Source of the DNA: Sphagnum compactum
Taxonomy: Eukaryota; Bryophyta; Sphagnopsida; Sphagnales
Reading direction: 5' to 3'
Length of the DNA stretch: 64,000 nucleotides
Assembly (NCBI GenBank): GCA_965153455.1
Contig: OZ234493.1
Location: forward strand, 5,022,001 to 5,086,000
Shown here: positions 23,279 through 34,475 of the stretch, piece by piece
Layout: every line of letters begins with the position of its first letter
Position numbering within the stretch: the first letter of the stretch is position 1
Made by a program: the position numbers and the translations under genes
The notes under the pieces: model-generated
What the model saw: the letters and a program-made list of their open reading frames with translations, nothing else
The model's database searches: none
What the model was told of the DNA's origin: nothing

Positions 23279-24640
23279 ATTATCAAATAGGACATAAACA
23301 AGCTATTTGTTGTTGGTTTTATCAAACCAATTGAGGAAGAAACTTGGCTATCACCTATAGTGGTTGTGCCTAAGAAGAATGGGAAGTTAAAAATTTGTGT
23401 TGATTTCAAGAAGGTCAACGTAACAACAAAAAAGGATCCTTACCTGTTACATTTTATTAATAAGGTCATTAATATGGTAGTTGGGCATGAAGTGTATACC
23501 TTTTTACATGAATTTTTTGGGTATCACCATATATTAATTGCACCCAAAAACTAGCACAAAATCGCCTTTGTGATAGATTATGGGGCTTTTGTGTTGGTTG
23601 TGATGCCATTTAATGTCAAAAATGGTTCACTTATTTATCAGAGGGCAATTACTAAAACATTCTATTAGTACATTGATGTATTCATGAAGATTTTTCTTGA
23701 TGGTTTTACAATTTTCACTAACCTATCAACTCACCTAAAAAATCTCAAAAAATGTTTTTTTGAATGTAAAAAATTTGGTATTAGTTTGAACCTAAATAAG
23801 TGTGCATTCATGGTTTTTTCAAGCACTATCCTAGGTTTCATAGTGTCTAAAAAGGCAAAATATGGATTTAAGAAAGTCAAAGCTTTAATTAACATGCTGA
23901 AACTTGCTATTGCTAAGGAAATACATGTGTTCAATGGGATGGCATAGTTTTACAGTTACTTCATTAAAAACTTTGCATCAAGTATGTCACCCATCACCAA
24001 GCTATTCAAAGTGTGAAATTTTTTGAGTGGACAAAAAGATAACCAAAATGGTTGGGAAGATATTAAGAACAAGTATGTACAAACGGAGTATTTTATATAT
24101 TTGGACAAAACAATAGGTTTTGTCATGTTTCGTAACCAGAACATGTGCCAATTGTATTACAGGAGCTGCATAGGGGAGTTGGTGGAGGACATTTCTCCTC
24201 AAACATTATTATGAGGAAGATTCTTAACACCGGTTACTAATGGCCAACCATGAACTATGATGTTCATGAATATTGTTGAACCTATGGTTTGTGTTAAAGA
24301 CCAAATAATTTGTTGGCACTAAATATGGCCAAATTAATTACTACTTTGTTTGAAGATTTTTTTTCAAAAATGGGGATTAGATTTCATTGGACCCAATAAA
24401 CAAACAAATCATTACTCTAACAACTAGTATATCTTAATTGCTATTAATTATGTTATTAAATGGGTGGAAGCGTGAACATTGTGCACTAATATAACCGTTG
24501 TTACTGTGAAGTTCTTATATGACACATTTTCACTAAGTTTGGTTTTCCACTCACCATTGTAAATTATCAAGGTACCCATCACTACACCAATATGCATCCA
24601 AGTTCACTCTATGTTTCATTAGATTTTGAGTGAAATTGGA
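23279..24640 (+). pseudogene. reverse transcriptase, RNase H and integrase remnants
   Basis: RT text is clear: WLSPIVVVPKKNGKLKIC (about 23347), then KKDPYLLHFINKVINMVVGHEVYTF in pieces, and SLNLNKCAFMVFSSTILGFI (about 23785). The catalytic motif reads KIFLDGFTIF near 23687-23716, with Gly for the second Asp. Integrase follows: an HHCC-like start (LHRGVGGGHFS, about 24160) and the core start WGLDFIGP (about 24373). Stops and frameshifts occur throughout. Confidence 0.82.
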
Positions 24641-24689
24641 CAAATTTACCATGGTGAAAGTGGACAACCCTTTTGTAAACAGGGACAAA

Positions 24690-25055
24690 TTGTTACAGAC
24701 AAATGAATTCACCAATAGCTAATTGAATTCACCAATAGTTAATCAAATTCACTAATAGTTAAATCATCAATAACAAATTCACTAATATTTAAATCATTGA
24801 TAATAAATTCATTAATAATTAATTACAAACCTAGGCTAAGCACCTAAGAACCTTCACTAGGCTACCTAACCTAAATTAAAAAGCCAGCTCACTAACCTAT
24901 GGTGTAAGTGTAAAAGTTTAAACCCTTCACCTCCTTTCACCTCCATATTTAAGGAATAAGTCCTTAACCATGCATTGAACCATTATTTAAATGAATGATA
25001 TTTTTTTGTCATCACATATTATTCTGCACATTAATTTTTACCCTAGATTATTATT
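24690..25055 (+). repeat. LTR-like segment with short tandem repeats and TATA
   Basis: Directly after the integrase remnant, 'TGTTACAGACAAATG' could start an LTR (about 24691). A roughly 20-bp unit of the type TGAATTCACCAATAGTTAAT repeats four to seven times to about 24830. A TATA-like 'CCATATTTAAGGAATAAG' lies at about 24942. This arrangement fits a U3 with tandem enhancer-like repeats. The right end was not defined because the 60-bp minisatellite follows. Confidence 0.45.
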
Positions 25056-25860
25056 AACAATTCTTGGCTATTCTACCATAGGATATTTTAAGCTATTATA
25101 TCATAGGCCATTGTTGGCTTTTCTACCATAGGATATTTAGGCTATTCTATTAGAGGCCATTATTGGCTATTCTACATTCTTTTACCACAAGCAATTCATG
25201 GTAATTTTTTACTATTCTACCATAGGCTATTCCAAATTATTTTATCATACACCATTGTTCGCTATTCTATGTTATTTCACCATACGCTATTGTTGGTTAT
25301 TATAGGTTACATTACCATAAGCTATTAATGGCTATTATATTGTTGGTTATTGGTGGATATTTTATTGTAGGTTATTAGTGGTTGTTCTTTTGTTAGGTAT
25401 TATTGGCTATTCTATTGGTGGCTATTATTGGTTATTCTATTATTGATTATTGATAACTATTGATGGCCATTCTAGTGTAGGTTATTATTGGCTATTCTAT
25501 TGGTAGCTATTGATGGTTATTTTCTTATAAATTATTATTGGTTATTTTAGGTTAAATTACAATAGGTTATTGATGGATATTCTATTATAAATTATTGTTG
25601 GTTATTTTAAGTTGAATTACCATAGGCTATTGGTGGCTATTCTATTGTAGGCTATTGTTGGTTATTTTAAATTAAATTGCCATAAGCTATTGGTGGTGAT
25701 TATATTGTAGAGTATTGTTGGATGTTTTTAACTAAATTACCATAGGCTATTGGTGGTTATTCTACTATAAGTTATTGTTGATTATTTTAGGTTATATTAC
25801 CATAGGCTATTGGTGGTTATTTTATAATAAATTATTGTTGATTATTGTTGATTATATATA
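25056..25860. repeat. 60-bp minisatellite built from ~20-bp subunits
   Basis: Words such as CTATTGGTGGCTATTCTAT recur throughout. From about 25500 to 25860 the copies are in perfect 60-bp register: 'CATAGGCTATTGGTGG' or a close variant starts at 25621, 25681, 25741 and 25801, with a weaker copy at 25561. Earlier copies are more diverged. There are no spacers of unique sequence, so this is not a CRISPR array. Confidence 0.9.
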
Positions 25861-26539
25861 AACTATTATATAAGATTTTTAACACTGTTGAAATGGGTGG
25901 AAATTGTATGGTTGATGAAATTAAATATCAAAATCTTTAAATATTTGCCAAACATGTGTTGAAATGGCAAAGGTACTACAATATACATGAGACAATATAC
26001 ATGAAAGCACGTAATGATTGTTAAAAGTTTTATTATTGGTAGTGGCCTAAGTGGAAATAAATTTATGAATAGCACTAATGTATAGTCACCAAAACAAGAT
26101 CAATATACATCTCATGGAAATTGGAATCCAAACTTTCTACACGGTCTAAGTAACAACTACAAACTTCATGAATGAAAAAATCATAATTGATTTGATGCAT
26201 ATACAATTGTGATGTACTATCATTAGAGTTCAAAGGCTTTAAAGCGCTTCAACAAACACTGAACTTCATCCCAACTCCATGTGCAGCAATGAATGAACTC
26301 TTATGTAAGCCCATTGAACATAATCATCTTTAAGACATGATACACATGTTTACATTGCACATACACCCCACAGTTGCCCAAATAACCTACCAACATTGTG
26401 ACAAAATAGACACATGAACATCCAAGGAAACTTCCAATAATCACATTGTATCATTTATCATCTGAAAGAATACTATAAATTTGTCCATACCTAGGTGGGG
26501 GGACATTGGTGGGGAAATAGTGCATTAGAAAAATAACTT
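25861..26539. other. no gene recognised
   Basis: AT-rich sequence between the minisatellite and a minus-strand transposon reading frame. Only short, unsupported reading frames occur. No repeat or RNA gene was identified by eye. Confidence 0.4.
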
Positions 26540-27614
26540 CTTAACCTCCCAATTATTGATGTGTTGTTGTGTTAATTTGAAAATGGAAAGTCGTTTCACC
26601 TTTTTGCCACCGCAAGTTGTAGGCCAACAACTTGCATCAAACGACTTCACAAGACCATGGTAACTAATAGTAAGCACATGGGACTTGTTTGAACTAAAAG
26701 ATTGGGAACCAAATAAACTTTGAGCGTTGTTTCTACATAGGCGGTCAAATGAAAACCCTACTTCTTCTAAAGTTGTTACTTCTTTTGAATTAAGTTAGTA
26801 CCTTTTTGGATGGGCCATATAATTGGAACAACAAGCCTAACAACTGCAAATTTTCACATTCCACCACCACAACAATTGAAGTCATTAAGGAAAAAACCAA
26901 TTTTTATGGAGTTCAAATGATCTGCTATGATATTATACCCAAAAACCTAAGTAACATGGAGTAGGAGTTCCATTTACAAATTTGTAAAGGTTGATCCTCG
27001 CTTTGCATTTGAGCCCAATGGTTTTCTGGAGTGTAGAACATTGAATTGTAGAGTTGGGTGGACAACATTCAATATGCCACTGGCCATCAACACAAATATT
27101 TTTCTTCAACTTTAGGCCACCTCAAGATACCAAAGGTAGAAAATTACTAGGACTAGAAGGCAGTTGCTGCATGCATACATCCTTTACATTATTAGGCACA
27201 ACAACAAGAACAATTACTCATGGACGAGAGAAATTCACAAGATCGGGACAATGGGAATCAATGTATGCACCAATAGGATAATCAGTAGGTCGTTTGGAAG
27301 ACCCAAAAACCTCTTATCCATCGAAGTGCAATAGGTGATTTATGAAGGAAGACTCGGACGTGTAATTTGCAACAATTATCACAAATCTAGTAGGATCATT
27401 TGACCCACAAGCCCTCCTCAATAATAATTCATTACTATTAAGACCATGACCAGGTGGACCGCCTTGCAAATATTGACTATACAATGTAGACTATTTAGTT
27501 ATTAGATGTTGTTGCATACAAACAAATGCCATATTTTTTCGACTTTTACAACTAGATGTTATGGATAGTTTCGGCCAAATTGCAAGTGGCCATGTCGGCC
27601 CATTCTTCATCACT
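26540..27614 (-). pseudogene. decayed transposon reading frame, family uncertain
   Basis: Read on the minus strand from 27614, two frames carry coherent text: EEWADMATCNLAETIHNI, then after a frameshift GGPPGHGLNSNELLLRRA, and later EVFGSSKRPTDYPIGAYI followed by DSHCPDLVNFSRP. This resembles, from memory, a repetitive protein annotated in several non-flowering plants and probably of transposon origin, but I cannot name the superfamily. More minus-strand text continues to about 26540 (VTTLEEVGFSFDRLC, then a Cys/Trp-containing segment near 26640). Several stops are present. Confidence 0.45.
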
Positions 27615-28879
27615 GAACTTCTATAGATCAAAAGAAATTAAAGATCAACAAAATTAAAAATCTCACAACAGATATGGAGGCAAAGATGGAAATAAAGTGC
27701 AAATGGAGCTCAACTACAAATGGATTTCCAATTTTGAATTTATAGAAGAGAGAAGGAGTCATAGGAAGTTTGTAGGTGAAATGTTCACATGGACCATGAA
27801 ACCTCCCCATTGCTTAACACAAAAATGCCAAAAATTTAGCCAATTTGTAAACTCAAGGACACTTGCCTTAGAAGCACACAATGGAGAAAATGGGCCTTTT
27901 GCAACTAGCCTTGCAATTGGGTTCTAGTTGCATAGGTCATTTGCAACTAGGCGTATTTTGTAGCCCCCTAGTTCTAACAAACAAGTTGCATGAGTCACAT
28001 CAGACAAATTACATTGTACATTAGATTGTATATAAAGGCGATACGTGTGTAACTCCATGCAACTATTTGTGATTAAAAAACAATTACATGCCACATGGGA
28101 TTTCCCGCCAAATTTTTTTGACATTCAGATGAAATTTATACCCATTCTTCATCCATCCACTCATTCAATAAAGATAGTGGGTCTGAAGTTCTGAGCATAT
28201 CTATTGGGTTTTTTGGGTCTTCAAAAGACCCAAGTACATAAAACTTTTGCAGGCAGCATGCACTGGTCTGCTTGGGTATTCAGCACCCTCTTCCATGCTG
28301 TGGGAGACCCAGTGCCTGTTTCTGCATTGAACCATGGCTCCCTTCAAAATACGGTACAATAGTGTTTGGGTTATGTTTTTTTTTAAAAATTGAGGCTGGG
28401 CATGGTCAATCTATGACACCTTTCAACAACTCCTAATTGTCGGACTTTTTGCTCCTCCCAAGCTCTTGTTGCTCAATGCTCAAGAAACCCCCCCCCCCAA
28501 AAACCAAAAAAACAAGGCCTATACATAAGTTCCTAAATGTATTTATCAACTAGGGTAACCAATTGTGGGGCCAAGGCTTGCATTTTGCAAACTTATTTGA
28601 CATCACATCACTTTGTGGGTTTGATTTTAGGATTGTCTCAAGTGTTTGCCACTTATGGAACAACCTTAGTAGGTATTGTAGTAACATCCAATATACAGGT
28701 TGTACATTAGTAATGTACAACCATGGGCCAATAATTATGAAACACAGTGAAAAGTGAGTTTAATTCTCTAGAAAATGCTTGCCAACCCATCAAAAACTAA
28801 GGAAAAAGCCTTGTTTTAGAAGCCTAATTTTCTTCCTCAACAATATCCTTCCAATTCTCCATTCCTTAATGTTTATCAT
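27615..28879. other. no gene recognised
   Basis: Mixed AT-rich sequence with a run of nine C near 28490. The short plus-strand frames have no recognisable domain. A short hairpin-like word, GGGTCTTCAAAAGACCC, lies at about 28216-28232. Nothing else was supported. Confidence 0.4.
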
Positions 28880-29570
28880 TGTTTTGTTTTGTCTATGTCC
28901 ACATGAATTGCTCAAGATCTAGAATTTTAATATCTTTTTTCATAAGTGTAGTTATGTCCAAAATTGCTCGTCTTCTTTTTCCTAGAGCTTCCGATTCATG
29001 CCTCTCCATCTCCATCGCCCTTCGTTGTGCTTCTACCATCACTTGCACTTTTGTGGTTTGTTAACTTCCACCTACACTTATGTGGATGTTTGTACTTTCG
29101 CTTCAACAATGTTCTCCTCCCCTGCATCCTTTTGCATTGCATGTGCTTCCACAACTTTGTTTTCCTCAGATTCTTCAATAAAACACTAGATCTACTTATG
29201 TAGCTCTTGGTCCTATCTCGTCTCTTGCACGCTAACTTCTTCTGCTTCTGCGTAAAATCTCAACTACATATGTTCTAATTCTATATAAATTGTGAATTAT
29301 CGTTTACGCAAATTGCATCTTCTCATTGTACGTTTTTCCTTCTACACATTTCAAAAATGATGATGAATGTGGTGGCAACCTCACAACCAATATCTAAATA
29401 CTCGACATGCGTTCTCTTTCTGCTTTCTTTAACTACTTTTCTACTTCTCTTCTTTTCAAATTTTGCTTTTTCCTCCTGCCTTATTTTGTGCTCAATCCTT
29501 TGCGCTTCCCTTTCCTTTACTATTCTCTATAATTTTTCAATCGCATTATTTGCACTCATGTTGTTATGAA
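28880..29570 (-). pseudogene. remnant of a charged coiled-coil reading frame
   Basis: Read on the minus strand, the sequence gives stretches of Lys/Glu/Arg-rich helix-like text, for example EREAQRIEHKIRQEEKAKFE (about 29510-29450) and AQRRAMEMERHESEALGKRR (about 29030-28970), broken by stops and frameshifts. The plus-strand frames are Ser/Leu/Cys-rich shadows of this. The composition suggests a former coiled-coil protein; the family is unknown. It may belong to an element captured near the LTR at 30609. Confidence 0.35.
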
Positions 29571-30229
29571 TTCCAAAACTTCGAAAACGCGCACAACTTC
29601 CAACAATAAATGCAAATTGCTTTCGACAGTTACTCCGTTTTTTCTTCCTTAAACTTCCTGCCCGTCACATTCATTTTTTTATTTTCTCGCCATCTTTTAA
29701 TGAACGCATGGCCCATCACTAAAAGTTTATGTGTCCCTTATATAGCCACATGGAAGCATTTCACGTCATCATTACGAATGAATGCCCCAAATTTCATCTT
29801 TCGATTACTCCACATCTGTAATTTCCTTACATTAGCTATACAGACTCCACCTTGTTTGCCATGTACACCTTCTATTGACTGTGCCCAACTATCTACTAAT
29901 TATGTCAACTCATTTGCTGATTGTGATAATACATATGCTGGCTATATCGATTTTTATGTTGATTGTGTAAACAAATGTGATGATTATGTGAATATTCTTG
30001 ATGAATAGGCGAATATTTCTATTGATTCAATCAATACCCATGACAGATCATTTTTAGATTCCTACATCCCAAATCCCTCATTTTTGTAATTATTACTTAC
30101 AAACTTGTTATTCATCTATAAATCAAAAATTAATATTGTGTTGACCGCAAAATCTTGCAATTGTTCTTCATTTTTTGTATTCTACATCTGAGGTTTTTAA
30201 ATTTCACAATTTTCATCTTCTTCCTTCGT

Positions 30230-30560
30230 ATCAAAATTCTTGGACCCCATCAAAATTCCCAGGCTTAGCGGGCTTGAATCCCACACCTTTCGATGATCCT
30301 CCTTTGAGGGCCGTAACCAACTCAGTGAAATATGGCCTATTCATTTTAAGTAAAACCTCCAATTATTCTGGAGTGAAAAGGATTGTGGTTAGCTGTTCAT
30401 CTTCATTTTCATGATCATCACGATTTTCATGGACTTCTTGTTCTTCAGAATCCTCTTGTTCCTCCTCCCTAATGGCCTTGAATGGAACATCTAGGTCCTG
30501 GGTGGGTTCTTCCACCATGGTCTCATGTACTAGCTTACGCCAGATCCTCTTCGGTGCCAT
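30230..30560 (-). pseudogene. gag start of the element behind the 30609 LTR
   Basis: On the minus strand, 37 bases after the primer-binding site, an ATG opens MAPKRIWRKLVHETMVEEP followed by a strongly acidic stretch (EEEQEDSEEQEVHEN). Beyond the stop near 30363 the text continues as RPYFTELVTALKGG and KPAKPGNFDG, a Gag-type phrase. Coding sense is lost at about 30230. Position directly after LTR and PBS supports a gag identity. Confidence 0.6.
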
Positions 30561-30596
30561 AAAAACTCCCCAATAGGTGGATCGAGCTTTACCAAA

Positions 30597-30608
30597 GCTT
30601 TGATACCA
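30597..30608 (-). other. primer-binding site, tRNA-Met type
   Basis: The minus strand reads TGGTATCAAAGC directly after the LTR end (GTGCGTCACA). It differs by one base from TGGTATCAGAGC, which pairs with the 3' end of initiator tRNA-Met and is the usual primer site of plant LTR retrotransposons. It fixes the LTR orientation and right boundary. Confidence 0.8.
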
Positions 30609-31079
30609 TGTGACGCACCCCTAAATTCCTTGATATACTCAACTGCGAGTCCAAAGGTGAAAACAATGAAAGGATAAGGAGTTGGGGTACGCTCCCTCGT
30701 TTGTAGTACTTCACGGGTAGACACTAGTAGAAATCAGCCAAAATGTAACCACTCCATTTACGACTACATGTAATTTGTAGTTGTTTGCGACTAAATTTGG
30801 GAACATTTGCAACTACAGGACCATATTTCAACTATTTTGGTCATTCTCACAACTATGATGCAACTATTAGAAATTTCATCCTACTGGTTCGATCAATTCT
30901 ACATTTATTTTCATCCATTAATAGGTTGATATGTTTCATTAGTCGCAATAGTCATCAAATTAGTTACATCCTAAAGGTATTCTACAATGACATAGGGGTG
31001 TATATATATATATAATATATATATGCATATGTATGTATATTCTTCATATAATGAATCTCAAAATTAATATTTGAACTTT

Positions 31080-33140
31080 GAATTTTTTATTCATTTGAAA
31101 ATTGATATTTCAATTTTGAAAACTATTATTTTAATTTTTCAAAAATATACTAGAATTTGAAACTTGATATTTGGATCTGAAAATTATTATTTCAATTGTT
31201 TAAAACATTATTTGAATTTCAAATTTTTGATTTGAATATGATATTTTAAATTTAAACTCAAAAAGGCTTATTTGATCTAAAAATTGATATTTGAATTCTA
31301 AATTAATATTTTTAATCCAAAAATTAGTATTTCAATCCACAAAATTATTAGTTGATTATACAAATGCAAATTTTAATTTTGAATTTTTTTTATGAATCTG
31401 AAAATTTATATTTCAACTCTGAAAATTATGAATTTAAGTTTTAAATAATTATTTGATTTGAAACTGAAATTTCAATTCCAAATTATTATTTTGGATTCTC
31501 AAAATAAATACTTCAAGTCTAAAACAATATTAATTGAATCTGAAAATTGACATTTCAATTCTGGAAATTGTAATTTAAATTCAAAAAAGTTATTTGATCT
31601 AAAAATAAATATTTGGATTCTAAATTACTATTTTCAAATCTAAAAATTAGTATTTCCATTCGAAAAACTTTATTGAGTCTAAAAATTGACATTTTGATTT
31701 AAAATATTTTTATTTGGACATGAAATTTCATATTTGAATTCTGAAGTTTATAATTTAAATTTTAAGAAATTATTTGACTTGAAAGTTGAAATTCGAATTC
31801 CAAAATATTATTTTGGATTTTCGAAATTGATATTCAATTCAGAAAATTGTTAATTGAGTCTTAAAATGGACATTTCAATTTTGAAATATTTTTATTTGAA
31901 TCTGAAAATTGACATTTCAATTTTGGAAATTGTTATTTAAAGTCAAAAAAGTTATTTGATCTGAAAATTGACATTTGAATTCTAAATTATTATTTTCAAA
32001 TCTAAAAATTAGTATTTCCATTCAAAAAACTTTATTGAGTCTAAAAATTGAATTTTTGATTTAAAATATTTTTATTTGGACTGGAAATTGGATATTTCAT
32101 TTCTGAAATTCATAATTTAAATTTTAAGAAATTATTTGACTTGAAAGTTGAAATTTGAATTCCAAATTATTATTTTGGATTCTCGAAATTAATATTTCAA
32201 TTCAGAAAATTGTTAATTGAGTCTTAAAAGGACATTTCAATTTTGAATATTTTTATTTGATATAAAAATTGATATTTGAATTCTAATTTATTATTTTTGA
32301 ATCTAAAAATTATTATTTCAATTCAAAAAACTTTATTGAGTCTAAGAACTGACATTTTGATTTAAAATATTCTTATTTGGACTTGTAATTTGATATTTCA
32401 ATTCTAAAGTTTAAAATTTAAATTTTAAGAAATTATTTGACTTGAAAGTTGAAATTTGATATTTCAATTCTAAAGTTTAAAATTTGAATTTTGAGAAATT
32501 ATTCGACTTGAAAGTTGAAATTTGAATTCCAAATTATTATTTTGGATTTTCAAAATTAATGTTTCAATTCAGAAAATTGTTAATCGAGTCTTAAAATGGA
32601 CATTTCAATTTTGAATATTGTTATTTGAATCTGAAAATTGATATTTAAATTCTAGAAGTTTTATATAAATTCAAAAACGTTATTTGATATAAAAATTGAT
32701 ATTTGAATTCTAGATTATTATTTTCGAATCTAAAAATTATTATTTCAATTCAAAACAAATTATTGAGTCTAAAAACATACATTTTGATTTTAAATATTTT
32801 TATTTGGACTTGAAATTTGATATTTCAATTCTAAAGTTTAAAATTTAAATTTGAAGAAATTATTTGACTTGAAGGTTGAAATTTGAATTCCAAATTATAA
32901 TTTTGGATTTTCGAAATTAATTCTTCAATTCAGAAAATTGTTAATTGAATCTTAAAATGGACATTTTAATTTTAAATATTATAATTTGAATCTGAAAATT
33001 GAAATTCCAATTCTGACATTCGTTACTTAACTTCAAAAAACTTATTTGAGCTAAAAATTGATATTTGAATTCTGAATTGTTATACTGGAATCTTAAATGT
33101 ATATTTTATTTCAAAAAATTATTGATTGAGTTTTAAGGGT
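31080..33140. repeat. ~362-bp AT-rich tandem array inside the CACTA element
   Basis: A marker phrase close to 'GAATTCCAAATTATTATTTTGG' in shorter form, AATTCCAAATTATTATTT, recurs near 31477, 31788, 32150, 32517 and 32878, giving spacings of about 311, 362, 367 and 361 bp. Within each unit, blocks such as AAAATTGATATTTGAATTCT recur every 20-40 bases, so the array is hierarchical. No coding potential was seen. Confidence 0.85.
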
Positions 33141-34289
33141 TTTTTCTACTAGTGTCATCCATAATAAATCACTTTTATAAATAATTATAAATGGTTATGT
33201 TTATTATCTATGTTACATTAAATAATAATAATAATAATAATAAATATTTTTATGTTATATATTTTATATTAGAATAAATTAATTAATATAATTAATGTGA
33301 CATTATTTTAAAATCAATGAAATTATTTCAGATAATAATTAATTAGTATGTGCATAATTATTTTCTAATTAAACATTTATTCACTTTTTGTAATTTATAA
33401 CTTCAAACTTGAATTTAAAATGTGGAAAAATTATAGTGTAATTAAAATAATATTTTATTGATTTTAATTCCACAAATTATTGTATAATATTTATTTTTTT
33501 TAATTATGTGATTAATCATCTACGATTAATATTTTATAGTAATTTTATATTAATTATGAAAAGTAGTGTTATGTTTAACAAATTATTGTATTTATAGTTA
33601 ACAATTACCAAGAGAAAAAAATTTCTTGACCTAATTTTTGCAACAATAAGTTGTAATGTAATTAGTTGAACAATAATTTTTCAAAACTTCGTTACTTTCT
33701 AATAGCAATTGTTAAATCATTACTTATAATTTTAACATAAATATTTAAAATATTTTTACATTAATTATATTATATATAATTAGATCAGATTTTAAAAGTA
33801 TAAAATATTTTAGTTATTTAATTATTTATGAGTTATGTATTAATAACTTGTGTGAGTAGTAACTAGATAGCTAGTTTGTTAAATATTAATAAGTTATTAC
33901 TTATTTAAGTAATTGATATTGAATATTGAATATTTGTAGTGTATAATTTATAATTTAAATATATGCAAATTTAATCATTATTAATTAAAATTATCTAGTC
34001 ATCTAGTATTTGAATTGTTTAGAAATCTAATAACTAATAAAGTAAGGCATGAAAAAAGTTTTGGATTTACAACTTAGTTTGTGAGGAAGTTGTAAGTTCA
34101 AAACTTATCCCATATTGTTTGTTCTTCAATCCTATTTTGAACACTATATAAACAAGGGGGTGTGGTCATTTAATTTCACATTAAGAAATTTGTGCACATG
34201 GGATGAGCTAATCAAAAAACTCAACTCAAAACAAAAAAAACAAATTATGCAAATTTCTAAAATATTTACCTTCCCAACCTATTTATATA

Positions 34290-34475
34290 CCTAGCTAGGT
34301 AGGTATCTAGTTTGACCTACCCACCTAGGTTGACCTATGTACCTACCTATATGAATAGGTATTTAACCTAGGAACGTAAAACCTACCTACCTATTTTAAA
34401 AGCTAAATAGGTAGGTTGGTTTGTAGCCTAGGTTTGTAGGCACCTATTTATGTACCTACCTAGGTACCTACCAAC
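34290..34475. repeat. opposed AGGT/ACCT runs in the CACTA 3' region
   Basis: Alternating AGGT and ACCT words in opposite orientation can pair within the strand, for example CCTAGCTAGGTAGG and CCTACCTAGGTACC. The same arrangement appears in the two related elements at 22683-22845 and 47277-47412, each about 400 bp before the element's 3' end or, in the truncated copy, at its break. Confidence 0.75.

Larger units (their letters stand above)
15750..24690 (+). mobile_element. decayed Ty3/gypsy LTR retrotransposon, plus strand
   Basis: Gag, zinc-knuckle, protease, reverse transcriptase, RNase H and integrase remnants occur in canonical Ty3/gypsy order on one strand. All are broken by stops and frameshifts. 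Three younger insertions interrupt it (17113-17997, 20235-20748, 21337-23278); flanking sense can be followed across each. No 5' LTR was recognised between the fructokinase promoter and 15750, so the element is probably 5'-truncated. An LTR-like segment follows at 24690-25000. The RT active site is mutated (FLDG). The element is dead. Confidence 0.85.

Noticed and set aside
25056-25860. CRISPR-like array
   Set aside because: The repeats are contiguous, diverged and without unique spacers; this is a eukaryotic minisatellite.
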